From Acanthosoma haemorrhoidale (Eukaryota > Arthropoda > Insecta > Hemiptera > Acanthosomatidae), in assembly GCA_930367205.1 (NCBI GenBank), contig OV884014.1, positions 119,481,768 through 119,545,767 on the forward strand: a stretch of DNA of 64,000 bases. Direction: 5' to 3'. The notes beneath the pieces were generated by a model. That model was given only the letters and a program-made list of their open reading frames with translations. It was not told the origin of the DNA and made no database searches. Position numbers and translations under genes: made by a program. This document shows, piece by piece, positions 42,101 to 57,347 of this stretch (position 1 is its first letter; each line of letters begins with the position of its first letter).

Positions 42101-45100
42101 GAAAGTTACGAGTAAATATACTATTAAATAATGTCGATTATGATAGTGTACCGCATTATGTGCACTCATTATATCACGTGATACTATCGTATGATTGAAG
42201 TCACGAGTGAATATAACATCAAATAATGCTAAATATGATTGTATAGTGTAGCATTGACACTCATTGTATCACGAGATACGATCGTATGATTGAAGTCACG
42301 AGTGAATATAACATCAAATGATGTTGAATATGATTGTATAATGTATCATTAGCACTCATTGTTTCACGTGATACGATCGTATGATTAAAGTTACAGGTGA
42401 ATATAACATCAAATGATGTCGATTAATAGTGTACCGCATCATTGGCACTCATTATATCACTTGATACGATCGTATGATTGAAGTCACGAGTGAATATATC
42501 ATCAAATGATGTTGAATATGATTGTATAATGTGTCATTGGCAAACATTGTATCACGTGATACGATCGTATGATTAAAGTTACGAGTGAATACAACATCAA
42601 ATGATGTCGATTATGATAGTGTACCACATCATTGGCACTCATAGTATCACGTGATACGATCGTATGATTGAAGTCACGAATGAATATAACATCAAATGAT
42701 GTCGAATAGGATTGTATAATGTATCATTAGCACTCATTGTTTCACGTGATACGATCGTATGATTAAAGTTACGATTGGAGATACTAATAAATGATGTTGA
42801 ATATAATAGTGCACCATATCATTAGCACTTATTGTATCATGTGATGCGATCGTATGATTAAAGTTACAAGTGAATATAACATCAAATGATGTCGATTATA
42901 ATAGTGTACCGCATCATTGGCACTCATTATATCACGTGTTACGATCGTATGATTAAAGTTACGAGTAAATATACTATTAAATGATGTCGATTATGACAGT
43001 GTACCGTACCATTGGCACTCATAGTATCACGTGATACGATCGTATGATTGAAGTCACGAGTGAATATAATATCAAATGATGTCAATTATGATAGTGTACC
43101 GCATCATTGGCACTCATTATATCACTTGATACGATCGTATGATTGAAGTCACGAGTGAATATATCATCAAATGATGTTGAATATGATTGTATAATGTGTC
43201 ATTGGCACACATTGTATCACGTGATACGATCGTATGATTAAAGTTACGAGTGAATGCAACATCAAATGATGTCGATTATGATAGTGTACCGCATCATTGG
43301 CAATCATTATATCACGTGATACGATCGTATGATGAAAGTTACGAGTGAATATAACATCAAATGATGTCTAATAGGATTGTATAATGTATCATTAGCACTC
43401 ATCGTTTCACGTGATACGATCGTATGATTAAAGTTACGATTGGAGATACTAATAAATGATGTTGAATATAATAGTGCACCATATCATTAGCACTTATTGT
43501 ATCATGTGATGCGATCGTATGATTGAAGTCACGAGTGAATATAATATCAAATGATGTCAATTATGATAGTGTTGCGTATCATAAGCACTCATTGTATCAC
43601 GTGATACGATCGTATGATTAAAGTTACGATTGGAGATACTAATAAATGATGTTGAATATAATAGTGCACCATATCATTAGCACTTATTGTATCATGTGAT
43701 GCGATCGTATGATTAAAGTTACAAGTGAATATAACATCAAATGATGTCGATTATAATAGTGTACCGCATCATTGGCACTCATTATATCACGTGATACTAT
43801 CGTATGATTGAAGTCACGAGTGAATATAACATCAAATAATGCTAAATATGATTGTATAGTGTAGCATTGACACTCATTGTATCACGAGATACGATCGTAT
43901 GATTGAAGTCACGAGTGAATATAACATCAAATGATGTTGAATATGATTGTATAATGTATTATTAGCACTCATTGTTTGACGTGATACGATCGTATGATTA
44001 AAGTCACGAGTAAATATAACATCAAATGATGTCGAATATGATAATGTACCGTATCATTAGCACTCATATTATCACGTGATACGATCGTATGATGAAAGTT
44101 ACGAGTGAATATAACATCAAATAATGTTGAATATGATTGTATAATGTATCATTAGCACGCATTGTTTCACGTGATACGATCGTATGATTAAAGTTACGAG
44201 TAAATATAACATCAAATGATGTCGAATATGATAATGTACCGTATCGTTAGCACTCATTGTATCACGTGATACGATCGTACGATGAAAGTTACGAGTGAAT
44301 ATAACATCAAATGATGTCGATTATGATAGTGTACCTTATCATTGGCACTCATTATATCACGTGATACGATCGTATAATGAAAGTTACAAGTAAATATACT
44401 ATTAAATAATGTCGATTATGATAGTGTACCGCATTATTGGCACTCATTATATCACGTGATACGATCGTATGATTGAAGTCACGAGTGAATATAACATCAA
44501 ATGATGTCAATTATGATAGTGTTCCGTATCATAAGCACTCATTGTATCACGTGATTCGATCGTATGATGAAAGTTACAAGTAAATATACTATTAAATGAT
44601 GTCGATTATGACAGTGTACCGTACCATTGGCACTCATAGTATCACGTGATACGATCGTATGATTGAAGTCACGAATGAATATAACATCAAATGATGTCGA
44701 TTATGATAGTGTACCGCATCATTAGCACACATTGTATCACGTGGTACGATCGTATGATTAAAGTTACGAGTAAATATAACATCAAATGATGTCGAATATG
44801 ATAATGTACCGTATCGTTAGCACTTATTGTATCATGTGATGCGATCGTATGATTAAAGTTACAAGTGAATATAACATCAAATGATGTCGATTATAATAGT
44901 GTACCGCATCATTGGCACTCATTATATCACGTGTTACTATCGTATGATTGAAGTCACGAGTGAATATTACATCAAATAATGCTAAATATGATTGTATAGC
45001 GTTGCATTGACACTCATTGTATCACGAGATACGATCGTATGATTAAAGTTACGAGTGAATATAACATCAAATGATGTTGAATATGATTGTATAATGTATC

Positions 45101-47380
45101 ATTAGCACTCATTGTTTCACGTGATACGATCGTATGATGAAAGTTACGAGTGAATATAACATCAAATGATGTCGATTATTATAGTGTACCTTATCATTGG
45201 CACTCATTATATCACGTGATACGATCGTATAATGAAAGTTACGAGTAAATATACTATTAAATAATGTCGATTATGATAGTGTACCGCATTATGTGCACTC
45301 ATTATATCACGTGATACTATCGTATGATTGAAGTCACGAGTGAATATAACATCAAATAATGCTAAATATGATTGTATAGTGTAGCATTGACACTCATTGT
45401 ATCACGAGATACGATCGTATGATTGAAGTCACGAGTGAATATAACATCAAATGATGTTGAATATGATTGTATAATGTATCATTAGCACTCATTGTTTCAC
45501 GTGATACGATCGTATGATTAAAGTTACAGGTGAATATAACATCAAATGATGTCGATTAATAGTGTACCGCATCATTGGCACTCATTATATCACTTGATAC
45601 GATCGTATGATTGAAGTCACGAGTGAATATATCATCAAATGATGTTGAATATGATTGTATAATGTGTCATTGGCAAACATTGTATCACGTGATACGATCG
45701 TATGATTAAAGTTACGAGTGAATACAACATCAAATGATGTCGATTATGATAGTGTACCACATCATTGGCACTCATAGTATCACGTGATACGATCGTATGA
45801 TTGAAGTCACGAATGAATATAACATCAAATGATGTCGAATAGGATTGTATAATGTATCATTAGCACTCATTGTTTCACGTGATACGATCGTATGATTAAA
45901 GTTACGATTGGAGATACTAATAAATGATGTTGAATATAATAGTGCACCATATCATTAGCACTTATTGTATCATGTGATGCGATCGTATGATTAAAGTTAC
46001 AAGTGAATATAACATCAAATGATGTCGATTATAATAGTGTACCGCATCATTGGCACTCATTATATCACGTGATACGATCGTATGATTAAAGTTACGAGTA
46101 AATATACTATTAAATGATGTCGATTATGACAGTGTACCGTACCATTGGCACTCATAGTATCACGTGATACGATCGTATGATTGAAGTCACGAGTGAATAT
46201 AATATCAAATGATGTCAATTATGATAGTGTACCGCATCATTGGCACTCATTATATCACTTGATACGATCGTATGATTGAAGTCACGAGTGAATATATCAT
46301 CAAATGATGTTGAATATGATTGTATAATGTGTCATTGGCACACATTGTATCACGTGATACGATCGTATGATTAAAGTTACGAGTGAATGCAACATCAAAT
46401 GATGTCGATTATGATAGTGTACCGCATCATTGGCAATCATTATATCACGTGATACGATCGTATGATGAAAGTTACGAGTGAATATAACATCAAATGATGT
46501 CTAATAGGATTGTATAATGTATCATTAGCACTCATCGTTTCACGTGATACGATCGTATGATTAAAGTTACGATTGGAGATACTAATAAATGATGTTGAAT
46601 ATAATAGTGCACCATATCATTAGCACTTATTGTATCATGTGATGCGATCGTATGATTGAAGTCACGAGTGAATATAATATCAAATGATGTCAATTATGAT
46701 AGTGTTGCGTATCATAAGCACTCATTGTTTCACGTGATACGATCGTATGATTAAAGTTACGATTGGAGATACTAATAAATGATGTTGAATATAATAGTGC
46801 ACCATATCATTAGCACTTATTGTATCATGTGATGCGATCGTATGATTAAAGTTACAAGTGAATATAACATCAAATGATGTCGATTATAATAGTGTACCGC
46901 ATCATTGGCACTCATTATATCACGTGATACTATCGTATGATTGAAGTCACGAGTGAATATAACATCAAATAATGCTAAATATGATTGTATAGTGTAGCAT
47001 TGACACTCATTGTATCACGAGATACGATCGTATGATTGAAGTCACGAGTGAATATAACATCAAATGATGTTGAATATGATTGTATAATGTATCATTAGCA
47101 CTCATTGTTTCACGTGATACGATCGTATGATTAAAGTTACGAGTAAATATAACATCAAATGATGTCGAATATGATAATGTACCGTATCATTAGCACTCAT
47201 ATTATCACGTGATACGATCGTATGATGAAAGTTACGAGTGAATATAACATCAAATAATGTTGAATATGATTGTATAATGTATCATTAGCACGCATTGTTT
47301 CACGTGATACGATCGTATGATTAAAGTTACGAGTAAATATAACATCAAATGATGTCGAATATGATAATGTACCGTATCGT
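39122..47380 (+). repeat. 87-mer HOR copy 2, 8259 bp
   Basis: A direct tandem copy of the preceding unit, with the same three 93-bp monomers (41212, 42350, 45483), the same d/u chimeras (42633, 45766) and the internal 33-mer at 42633-45765. Differences seen by eye are few: TTTTATCAC near 40082, CGTGATACG near 40280, GTATTATTAGC near 43957 with GTTTGACG near 43976, and CGTGATACG near 46068. At 47286 it continues as normal k then l, unlike the k/c chimera that ended copy 1. Confidence 0.88.
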
Positions 47381-49185
47381 TAGCACTCATTGTATCACGT
47401 GATACGATCGTACGATGAAAGTTACGAGTGAATATAACATCAAATGATGTCGATTATGATAGTGTACCTTATCATTGGCACTCATTATATCACGTGATAC
47501 GATCGTATAATGAAAGTTACAAGTAAATATACTATTAAATAATGTCGATTATGATAGTGTACCGCATTATTGGCACTCATTATATCACGTGATACGATCG
47601 TATGATTGAAGTCACGAGTGAATATAACATCAAATGATGTCAATTATGATAGTGTTCCGTATCATAAGCACTCATTGTATCACGTGATTCGATCGTATGA
47701 TGAAAGTTACAAGTAAATATACTATTAAATGATGTCGATTATGACAGTGTACCGTACCATTGGCACTCATAGTATCACGTGATACGATCGTATGATTGAA
47801 GTCACGAATGAATATAACATCAAATGATGTCGATTATGATAGTGTACCGCATCATTAGCACACATTGTATCACGTGGTACGATCGTATGATTAAAGTTAC
47901 GAGTAAATATAACATCAAATGATGTCGAATATGATAATGTACCGTATCGTTAGCACTCATTGTATCACGTGATACGATCGTATGATGAAAGTTACGAGTG
48001 AATATAACATCAAATGATGTCGATTATGATAGTGTACCTTATCATTGGCACTCATTATATCACGTGATACGATCGTATAATGAAAGTTACGAGTAAATAT
48101 ACTATTAAATAATGTCGATTATGATAGTGTACCGCATTATTGGCACTCATTATATCACGTGATACGATCGTATGATTGAAGTCACGAGTGAATATAACAT
48201 CAAATGATGTCAATTATGATAGTGTTCCGTATCATAAGCACACATTGTATCACGTGATACGATCGTATGATGAAAGTTACAAGTAAATATACTATTAAAT
48301 GATGTCGATTATGACAGTGTACCGTACCATTGGCACTCATAGTATCACGTGATACGATCGTATGCTTGAAGTCACGAATGAATATAACATCAAATGATGT
48401 CGATTATGATAGTGTACCGCATTATTGGCACTCATTATATCACGTGATACGATCGTATGATTGAAGTCACGAGTGAATATAACATCAAATGATGTCAATT
48501 ATGATAGTGTTCCGTATCATAAGCACTCATTGTATCACGTGGTACGATCGTATGATTAAAGTTACGAGTGAAGATAACATCAAATGATGTCGATTATAAT
48601 AGTGTACTGTACCATTGGCACTCATAGTATCACGTGATACGATCGTATGATTGAAGTCACGAGTGAATATAACATCAAATGATGTCAATTATGATAGTGT
48701 TCCGTATCATAAGCACTCATTGTATCACGTGATACGATCGTATGATGAAAGTTACAAGTAAATATACTATTAAATGATGTCGATTATGACAGTGTACCGT
48801 ACCATTGGCACTCATAGTATCACGTGATACGATCGTATGATTGAAGTCACGAGTGAATATAATATCAAATGATGTCAATTATGATAGTGTACCGCATCAT
48901 TGGCACTCATTATATCACTTGATACGATCGTATGATTGAAGTCACGAGTGAATATATCATCAAATGATGTTGAATATGATTGTATAATGTGTCATTGGCA
49001 CACATTGTATCACGTGATACGATCGTATGATTTAAGTTACGAGTGAATGCAACATCAAATGATGTCGATTATGATAGTGTAGCGCATCATTGGCAATCAT
49101 TATATCACGTGATACGATCGTATGATGAAAGTTACGAGTGAATATAACATCAAATGATGTCTAATAGGATTGTATAATGTATCAT
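47381..49185 (+). repeat. Third, partial 47-mer (19 monomers)
   Basis: Order: l m n o u v/k l m n o u/m n v n o p b' c' d'. With the 46051-47380 stretch it matches 22221-25355 at a 23830-bp offset, including GATTCGATCG, ATTTAAGTTACG and GTAGCGCATC. Private changes are AAGCACACATTG near 48236 and GTATGCTTG near 48360. It stops after d', where the 47-mer would continue e f g h i j k/i. Confidence 0.86.
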
Positions 49186-51560
49186 TAGCACTCATATTAT
49201 CACGTGATACGATCGTATGATTGAAGTCAAGAGTGAATATAATATCAAATGATGTCAATTATGATAGTGTTCCGTATCATAAGCACTCATTGTATCACGT
49301 GATACGATCGTATGATGAAAGTTACAAGTAAATATACTATTTAATGATGTCGATTATGACAGTGTACCGTACCATTGGCACTCATAGTATCACGTGATAC
49401 GATCGTATGATTGAAGTCACGAGTGAATATAATATCAAATGATGTCAATTATGATAGTGTTCCGTATCATAAGCACACATTGTATCACGTGATACGATCG
49501 TATGATGAAAGTTACAAGTAAATATACTATTAAATGATGTCGATTATGACAGTGTACCGTACCATTGGCACTCATAGTATCACGTGATACGATCGTATGA
49601 TTGAAGTCACGAATGAATATAACATCAAATGATGTCGATTATGATAGTGTACCGCATCATTAGCACACATTGTATCACGTGGTACGATCGTATGATTAAA
49701 GTTACGAGTGAAGATAACATCAAATGATGTCGATTATAATAGTGTACCGTACCATTGGCACTCATAGTATCACGTGATACGATCGTATGATTGAAGTCAC
49801 GAGTGAATATAAAATCAAATGATGTCAATTATGATAGTGTTCCGTATCATAAGCACTCATTGTATCACGTGATACGATCGTATGATGAAAGTTACAAGTA
49901 AATATACTATTAAATGATGTCGATTATGATAGTGTACCTTATCATTGGCACTCATTATATCACGTGATACGATCGTATAATGAAAGTTACGAGTAAATAT
50001 ACTATTAAATAATGTCGATTATGATAGTGTACCGCATTATTGGCACTCATTATATCACGTGATACGATCGTATGATTGAAGTCACGAGTGAATATAACAT
50101 CAAATGATGTCAATTATGATAGTGTTCCGTATCATAAGCACTCATTGTATCACGTGATACGATCGTATGATGAAAGTTACAAGTAAATATACTATTAAAT
50201 GATGTCGATTATGACAGTGTACCGTACCATTGGCACTCATAGTATCACGTGATACGATCGTATGATTGAAGTCATGAATGAATATAACATCAAATGATGT
50301 CGATTATGATAGTGTACCGCATCATTAGCACACATTGTATCACGTGGTACGATCGTATGATTAAAGTTACGAGTGAAGATAACATCAAATGATGTCGATT
50401 ATAATAGTGTACCGTACCATTGGCACTCATAGTATCACGAGATACGATCGTATGATTGAAGTCACGAGTGAATATAACATCAAATGATGTCAATTATGAT
50501 AGTGTTCCGTATCATAAGCACTCATTGTATCACGTGATACGATCGTATGATGAAAGTTACAAGTAAATATACTATTAAATGATGTCGATTATGACAGTGT
50601 ACCGTACCATTGGCACTCATAGTATCACGTGATACGATCGTATGATTGAAGTCACGAGTGAATATAATATCAAATGATGTCAATTATGATAGTGTACCGC
50701 ATCATTGGCACTCATTATATCACTTGATACGATCGTATGATTGAAGTCACGAGTGAATATATCATCAAATGATGTTGAATATGATTGTATAATGTGTCAT
50801 TGGCACACATTGTATCACGTGATACGATCGTATGATTAAAGTTACGAGTGAATGCAACATCAAATGATGTCGATTATGATAGTGTACCGCATCATTGGCA
50901 ATCATTATATCACGTGATACGATCGTATGATGAAAGTTACGAGTGAATATAACATCAAATGATGTCTAATAGGATTGTATAATGTATCATTAGCACTCAT
51001 TGTTTCACGTGATACGATCGTATGATTAAAGTTACGATTGGAGATACTAATAAATGATGTTGAATATAATAGTGCACCATATCATTAGCACTTATTGTAT
51101 CATGTGATGCGATCGTATGATTGAAGTCACGAGTGAATATAATATCAAATGATGTCAATTATGATAGTGTTGCGTATCATAAGCACTCATTGTATCACGT
51201 GATACGATCGTATGATTAAAGTTACGATTGGAGATACTAATAAATGATGTTGAATATAATAGTGCACCATGTCATTAGCACTTATTGTATCATGTGATGC
51301 GATCGTATGATTAAAGTTACAAGTGAATATAACATCAAATGATGTCGATTATAATAGTGTACCGCATCATGTGCACTCATTATATCACGTGATACTATCG
51401 TATGATTGAAGTCACGAGTGAATATAACATCAAATAATGCTAAATATGATTGTATAGTGTAGCATTGACACTCATTGTATCACGAGATACGATCGTATGA
51501 TTGAAGTCACGAGTGAATATAACATCAAATGATGTTGAATATGATTGTATAATGTATCAT
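49186..51560 (+). repeat. 25-monomer block, second copy of 26021-28395
   Basis: The same 25 monomers as 26021-28395 at an offset of 23165 bp, 2375 bp in both. The preceding monomer differs (d' here, k/i there), so seven monomers (665 bp) separating them in the first context are missing here. Differences include c' in place of c at 50801 and CCATGTCAT near 51268. At its right edge r s t a follow instead of the r/a chimera. Confidence 0.87.
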
Positions 51561-54214
51561 TAGCACTCATTGTTTCACGTGATACGATCGTATGATTAAA
51601 GTTACAGGTGAATATAACATCAAATCATGTCGATTATGATAGTGTACCGCATCATTGGCACTCATTATATCACGTGATACTATCGTATGATTGAAGTCAC
51701 GAGTGAATATAACATCAAATGATGCTACATATGATTGTATAGTGTATCATTAGCACTCATTATATCACGTGATACGATCGTATGATTAAGGTTACGAGTG
51801 AATAAACTATTAAATGATGTCGAATATGATAGTGTACCGCATCATTGGCACTCATTGTTTCACGTGATACGATCGTATGATTAAAGTTACAGGTGAATAT
51901 AACATCAAATGATGTCGATTAATAGTGTACCGCATCATTGGCACTCATTATATCACTTGATACGATCGTATGATTGAAGTCACGAGTGAATATATCATCA
52001 AATGATGTTGAATATGATTGTATAATGTGTCATTGGCAAACATTGTATCACGTGATACGATCGTATGATTAAAGTTACGAGTGAATACAACATCAAATGA
52101 TGTCGATTATGATAGTGTACCGCATCATTGGCACTCATCATATCACGTGATACGATCGTTTGATGAAAGTTACGAGTGAATATAACATCAAATGATGTCG
52201 AATATGATTGTATAATGTATCATTAGCACTCATTATATCACGTGATACGATCGTATGATGAAAGTTACGAGTGAATATAACATCAAATGATGTCTAATAG
52301 GATTGTATAATGTATCATTAGCACTCATTGTTTCACGTGATACGATCGTATGATTAAAGTTACGATTGGAGATACTAATAAATGATGTTGAATATAATAG
52401 TGCACCATATCATTAGCACTTATTGTATCATGTGATGCGATCGTATGATTGAAGTCACGAGTGAATATAATATCAAATGATGTCAATTATGATAGTGTTG
52501 CGTATCATAAGCACTCATTGTATCACGTGATACGATCGTATGATTAAAGTTACGATTGGAGATACTAATAAATGATGTTGAATATAATAGTGCACCATAT
52601 CATTAGCACTTATTGTATCATGTGATGCGATCGTATGATTAAAGTTACAAGTGAATATAACATCAAATGATGTCGATTATAATAGTGTACCGCATCATGT
52701 GCACTCATTATATCACGTGATACTATCGTATGATTGAAGTCACGAGTGAATATAACATCAAATAATGCTAAATATGATTGTATAGTGTAGCATTGACACT
52801 CATTGTATCACGAGATACGATCGTATGATTGAAGTCACGAGTGAATATAACATCAAATGATGTTGAATATGATTGTATAATGTATCATTAGCACTCATTG
52901 TTTCACGTGATACGATCGTATGATTAAAGTTACAGGTGAATATAACATCAAATCATGTCGATTATAATAGTGTACCGCATCATTGGCACTCATTATATCA
53001 CGTGATACTATCGTATGATTGAAGTCACGAGTGAATATAACATCAAATGATGCTACATATGATTGTATAGTGTATCATTAGCACTCATTATATCACGTGA
53101 TACGATCGTATGATTAAGGTTACGAGTGAATAAACTATTAAATGATGTCGAATATGATAGTGTACCGCATCATTGGCACTCATTGTTTCACGTGATACGA
53201 TCGTATGATTAAAGTTACAGGTGAATATAACATCAAATGATGTCGATTAATAGTGTACCGCATCATTGGCACTCATTATATCACTTGATACGATCGTATG
53301 ATTGAAGTCACGAGTGAATATATCATCAAATGATGTTGAATATGATTGTATAATGTGTCATTGGCAAACATTGTATCACGTGATACGATCGTATGATTAA
53401 AGTTACGAGTGAATACAACATCAAATGATGTCGATTATGATAGTGTACCGCATCATTGGCACTCATCATATCACGTGATACGATCGTTTGATGAAAGTTA
53501 CGAGTGAATATAACATCAAATGATGTCGAATATGATTGTATAATGTATCATTAGCACTCATTGTTTCACGTGATACGATCGTATGATTAAAGTTACAGGT
53601 GAATATAACATCAAATCATGTCGATTATGATAGTGTACCGCATCATTGGCACTCATTATATCACGTGATACTATCGTATGATTGAAGTCACGAGTGAATA
53701 TAACATCAAATGATGCTACATATGATTGTATAGTGTATCATTAGCACTCATTATATCACGTGATACGATCGTATGATTAAGGTTACGAGTGAATAAACTA
53801 TTAAATGATGTCGAATATGATAGTGTACCGCATCATTGGCACTCATTGTTTCACGTGATACGATCGTATGATTAAAGTTACAGGTGAATATAACATCAAA
53901 TGATGTCGATTAATAGTGTACCGCATCATTAGCACTCATTATATCACGTGATACGATCGTATGATTGAAGTCACGAGTGAATATAACATCAAATGATGTT
54001 GAATATGATTGTATAATGTGTCATTGGCAAACATTGTATCACGTGATACGATCGTATGATTAAAGTTACGAGTGAATACAACATCAAATGATGTCGATTA
54101 TGATAGTGTACCGCATCATTGGCACTCATTATATCACGTCATACGATCGTTTGATGAAAGTTACGAGTGAATATAACATCAAATGATGTCGAATAGGATT
54201 GTATAATGTATCAT
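51561..54214 (+). repeat. Expanded 7-monomer cassettes r s t a b c d
   Basis: The cassette r s t a b c d (663 bp, one 93-bp member) appears at 51561-52223, 52889-53551 and 53552-54214, the last two directly tandem. The first two are separated by a different 7-monomer run, d' e q e' f g' h' (52224-52888, 665 bp). In the standard HOR, d is followed by e; here d is followed by d' or r. The d monomers at 52129 and 53457 have CATCATATC and AATATGATTG, variants shared with 56778 but not with other d monomers. Confidence 0.87.
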
Positions 54215-57200
54215 TAGCACTCATTGTTTCACGTGATACGATCGTATGATTAAAGTTACGATTGGAGATACTAATAAATGATGTTGAATATAATAGTGCA
54301 CCATATCATTAGCACTTATTGTATCATGTGATGCGATCGTATGATTAAAGTTACAAGTGAATATAACATCAAATGATGTCGATTATAATAGTGTACCGCA
54401 TCATTGGCACTCATTATATCACGTGTTACTATCGTATGATTGAAGTCACGAGTGAATATTACATCAAATAATGCTAAATATGATTGTATAGTGTTGCATT
54501 GACACTCATTGTATCACGAGATACGATCGTATGATTAAAGTCACGAGTGAATATAACATCAAATGATGTTGAATATGATTGTATAATGTATCATTAGCAC
54601 TCATTGTTTCACGTGATACGATCGTATGATTAAAGTTACGAGTAAATATAACATCAAATGATGTCGAATATGATAATGTACCGTATCATTAGCACTCATA
54701 TTATCACGTGATACGATCGTATGATGAAAATTACGAGTGAATATAACATCAAATAATGTTGAATATGATTGTATAATGTATCATTAGCACGCATTGTTTC
54801 ACGTGATACGATCGTATGATTAAAGTTACGAGTAAATATAACATCAAATGATGTCGAATATGATAATGTACCGTATCGTTAGCACTCATTGTATCACGTG
54901 ATACGATCGTATGATGAAAGTTACGAGTGAATATAACATCTAATGATGTCGATTATGATAGTGTACCTTATCATTGGCACTCATTATATCACGTGATACA
55001 ATCGTATAATGAAAGTTACGAGTAAATATACTATTAAATAATGTCGATTATGATAGTGTACCGCATTATTGGCACTCATTATATCACGTGATACGATCGT
55101 ATGATTGAAGTCACGAGTGAATATAACATCAAATGATGTCAATTATGATAGTGTTCCGTATCATAAGCACTCATTGTATCACGTGATACGATCGTATGAT
55201 GAAAGTTACAAGTAAATATACTATTAAATGATGTCGATTATGACAGTGTACCGTACCATTGGCACTCATAGTATCACGTGATACGATGGTATGATTGAAG
55301 TCACGAATGAATATAACATCAAATGATGTCGATTATGATAGTGTACCGCATCATTGGCACTCATTATATCACGTGTTACTATCGTATGATTGAAGTCACG
55401 AGTGAATATTACATCAAATAATGCTAAATATGATTGTATAGTGTTGCATTGACACTCATTGTATCACGAGATACGATCGTATGATTAAAGTCACGAGTGA
55501 AGATAACATCAAATGATGTCGATTATAATAGTGTACCGTACCATTGGCACTCATAGTATCACGTGATACGATCGTATGATTGAAGTCAAGAGTGAATATA
55601 ATATCAAATGATGTCAATTATGATAGTGTTCCGTATCATAAGCACTCATTGTATCACGTGATACGATCGTATGATGAAAGTTACAAGTAAATATACTATT
55701 AAATGATGTCGATTATGACAGTGTACCGTACCATTGGCACTCATAGTATCACGTGATACGATCGTATGATTGAAGTCACGAGTGAATATAATATCAAATG
55801 ATGTCAATTATGATAGTGTACCGCATCATTGGCACTCATTATATCACGTGTTACTATCGTATGATTGAAGTCACGAGTGAATATTACATCAAATAATGCT
55901 AAATATGATTGTATAGTGTTGCATTGACACTCATAGTATCACGAGATACGATCGTATGATTAAAGTCACGAGTGAATATAACATCAAATGATGTTGAATA
56001 TGATTGTATAATGTATCATTAGCACTCATTGTTTCACGTGATACGATCGTATGATTAAAGTTACGAGTAAATATAACATCAAATGATGTCGAATATGATA
56101 ATGTACCGTATCATTAGCACTCATATTATCACGTGATACGATCGTATGATGAAAGTTACGAGTGAATATAACATCAAATAATGTTGAATATGATTGTATA
56201 ATGTATCATTAGCACTCATTGTTTCACGTGATACGATCGTATGATTAAAGTTACAGGTGAATATAACATCAAATCATGTCGATTATGATAGTGTACCGCA
56301 TCATTGGCACTCATTATATCACGTGATACTATCGTATGATTGAAGTCACGAGTGAATATAACATCAAATGATGCTACATATGATTGTATAGTGTATCATT
56401 AGCACTCATTATATCACGTGATACGATCGTATGATTAAGGTTACGAGTGAATAAACTATTAAATGATGTCGAATATGATAGTGTACCGCATCATTGGCAC
56501 TCATTGTTTCACGTGATACGATCGTATGATTAAAGTTACAGGTGAATATAACATCAAATGATGTCGATTAATAGTGTACCGCATCATTGGCACTCATTAT
56601 ATCACTTGATACGATCGTATGATTGAAGTCACGAGTGAATATATCATCAAATGATGTTGAATATGATTGTATAATGTGTCATTGGCAAACATTGTATCAC
56701 GTGATACGATCGTATGATTAAAGTTACGAGTGAATACAACATCAAATGATGTCGATTATGATAGTGTACCGCATCATTGGCACTCATCATATCACGTGAT
56801 ACGATCGTTTGATGAAAGTTACGAGTGAATATAACATCAAATGATGTCGAATATGATTGTATAATGTATCATTAGCACTCATTGTTTCACATGATACGAT
56901 CGTATGATTAAAGTTACAGGTGAATATAACATCAAATGATGTCGATTATGATAGTGTACCGCATCATTGGCACTCATTATATCACGTGATACGATCGTAT
57001 GATTGAAGTCACGAGTGAATATATCATCAAATGATGTTGAATATGATTGTATAATGTGTCATTGGAAAACATTGTATCACGTGATACGATCGTATGATTA
57101 AAGTTACGAGTGAATACAACATCAAATGATGTCGATTATGATAGTGTACCGCATCATTGGCACTCATTATATCACGTGATACTATCGTATGATTGAAGTC

Positions 57201-57347
57201 ACGAGTGAATATAACATCAAATGATGCTACATATGATTGTATAGTGTATCATTAGCACTCATTATATCACGTGATACGATCGTATGATTAAGGTTACGAG
57301 TGAATAAACTATTAAATGATGTCGAATATGATAGTGTACCGCATCAT
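54215..57347 (+). repeat. Scrambled mosaic of HOR fragments
   Basis: Order: e f g h i j k l m n o u g h/v w o p g h i j, then r s t a b c d (56210-56872), r b c s t. Transitions u to g, p to g, j to r, d to r and c to s do not occur in the reference unit. Lattice spacing stays at 95 bp. The chimera h/v (55450-55544) has a TGACAC head and GAAGATAAC body. Unique changes include TTTCACATG near 56885 and GGAAAAC near 57065. This is the most disordered part of the window. Confidence 0.83.

Noticed and set aside
51561..57347. Transposable element behind the cassette expansion
   Set aside because: All sequence in this interval is satellite in register, with no terminal repeats, target-site duplications or coding remains. 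Unequal exchange explains it.
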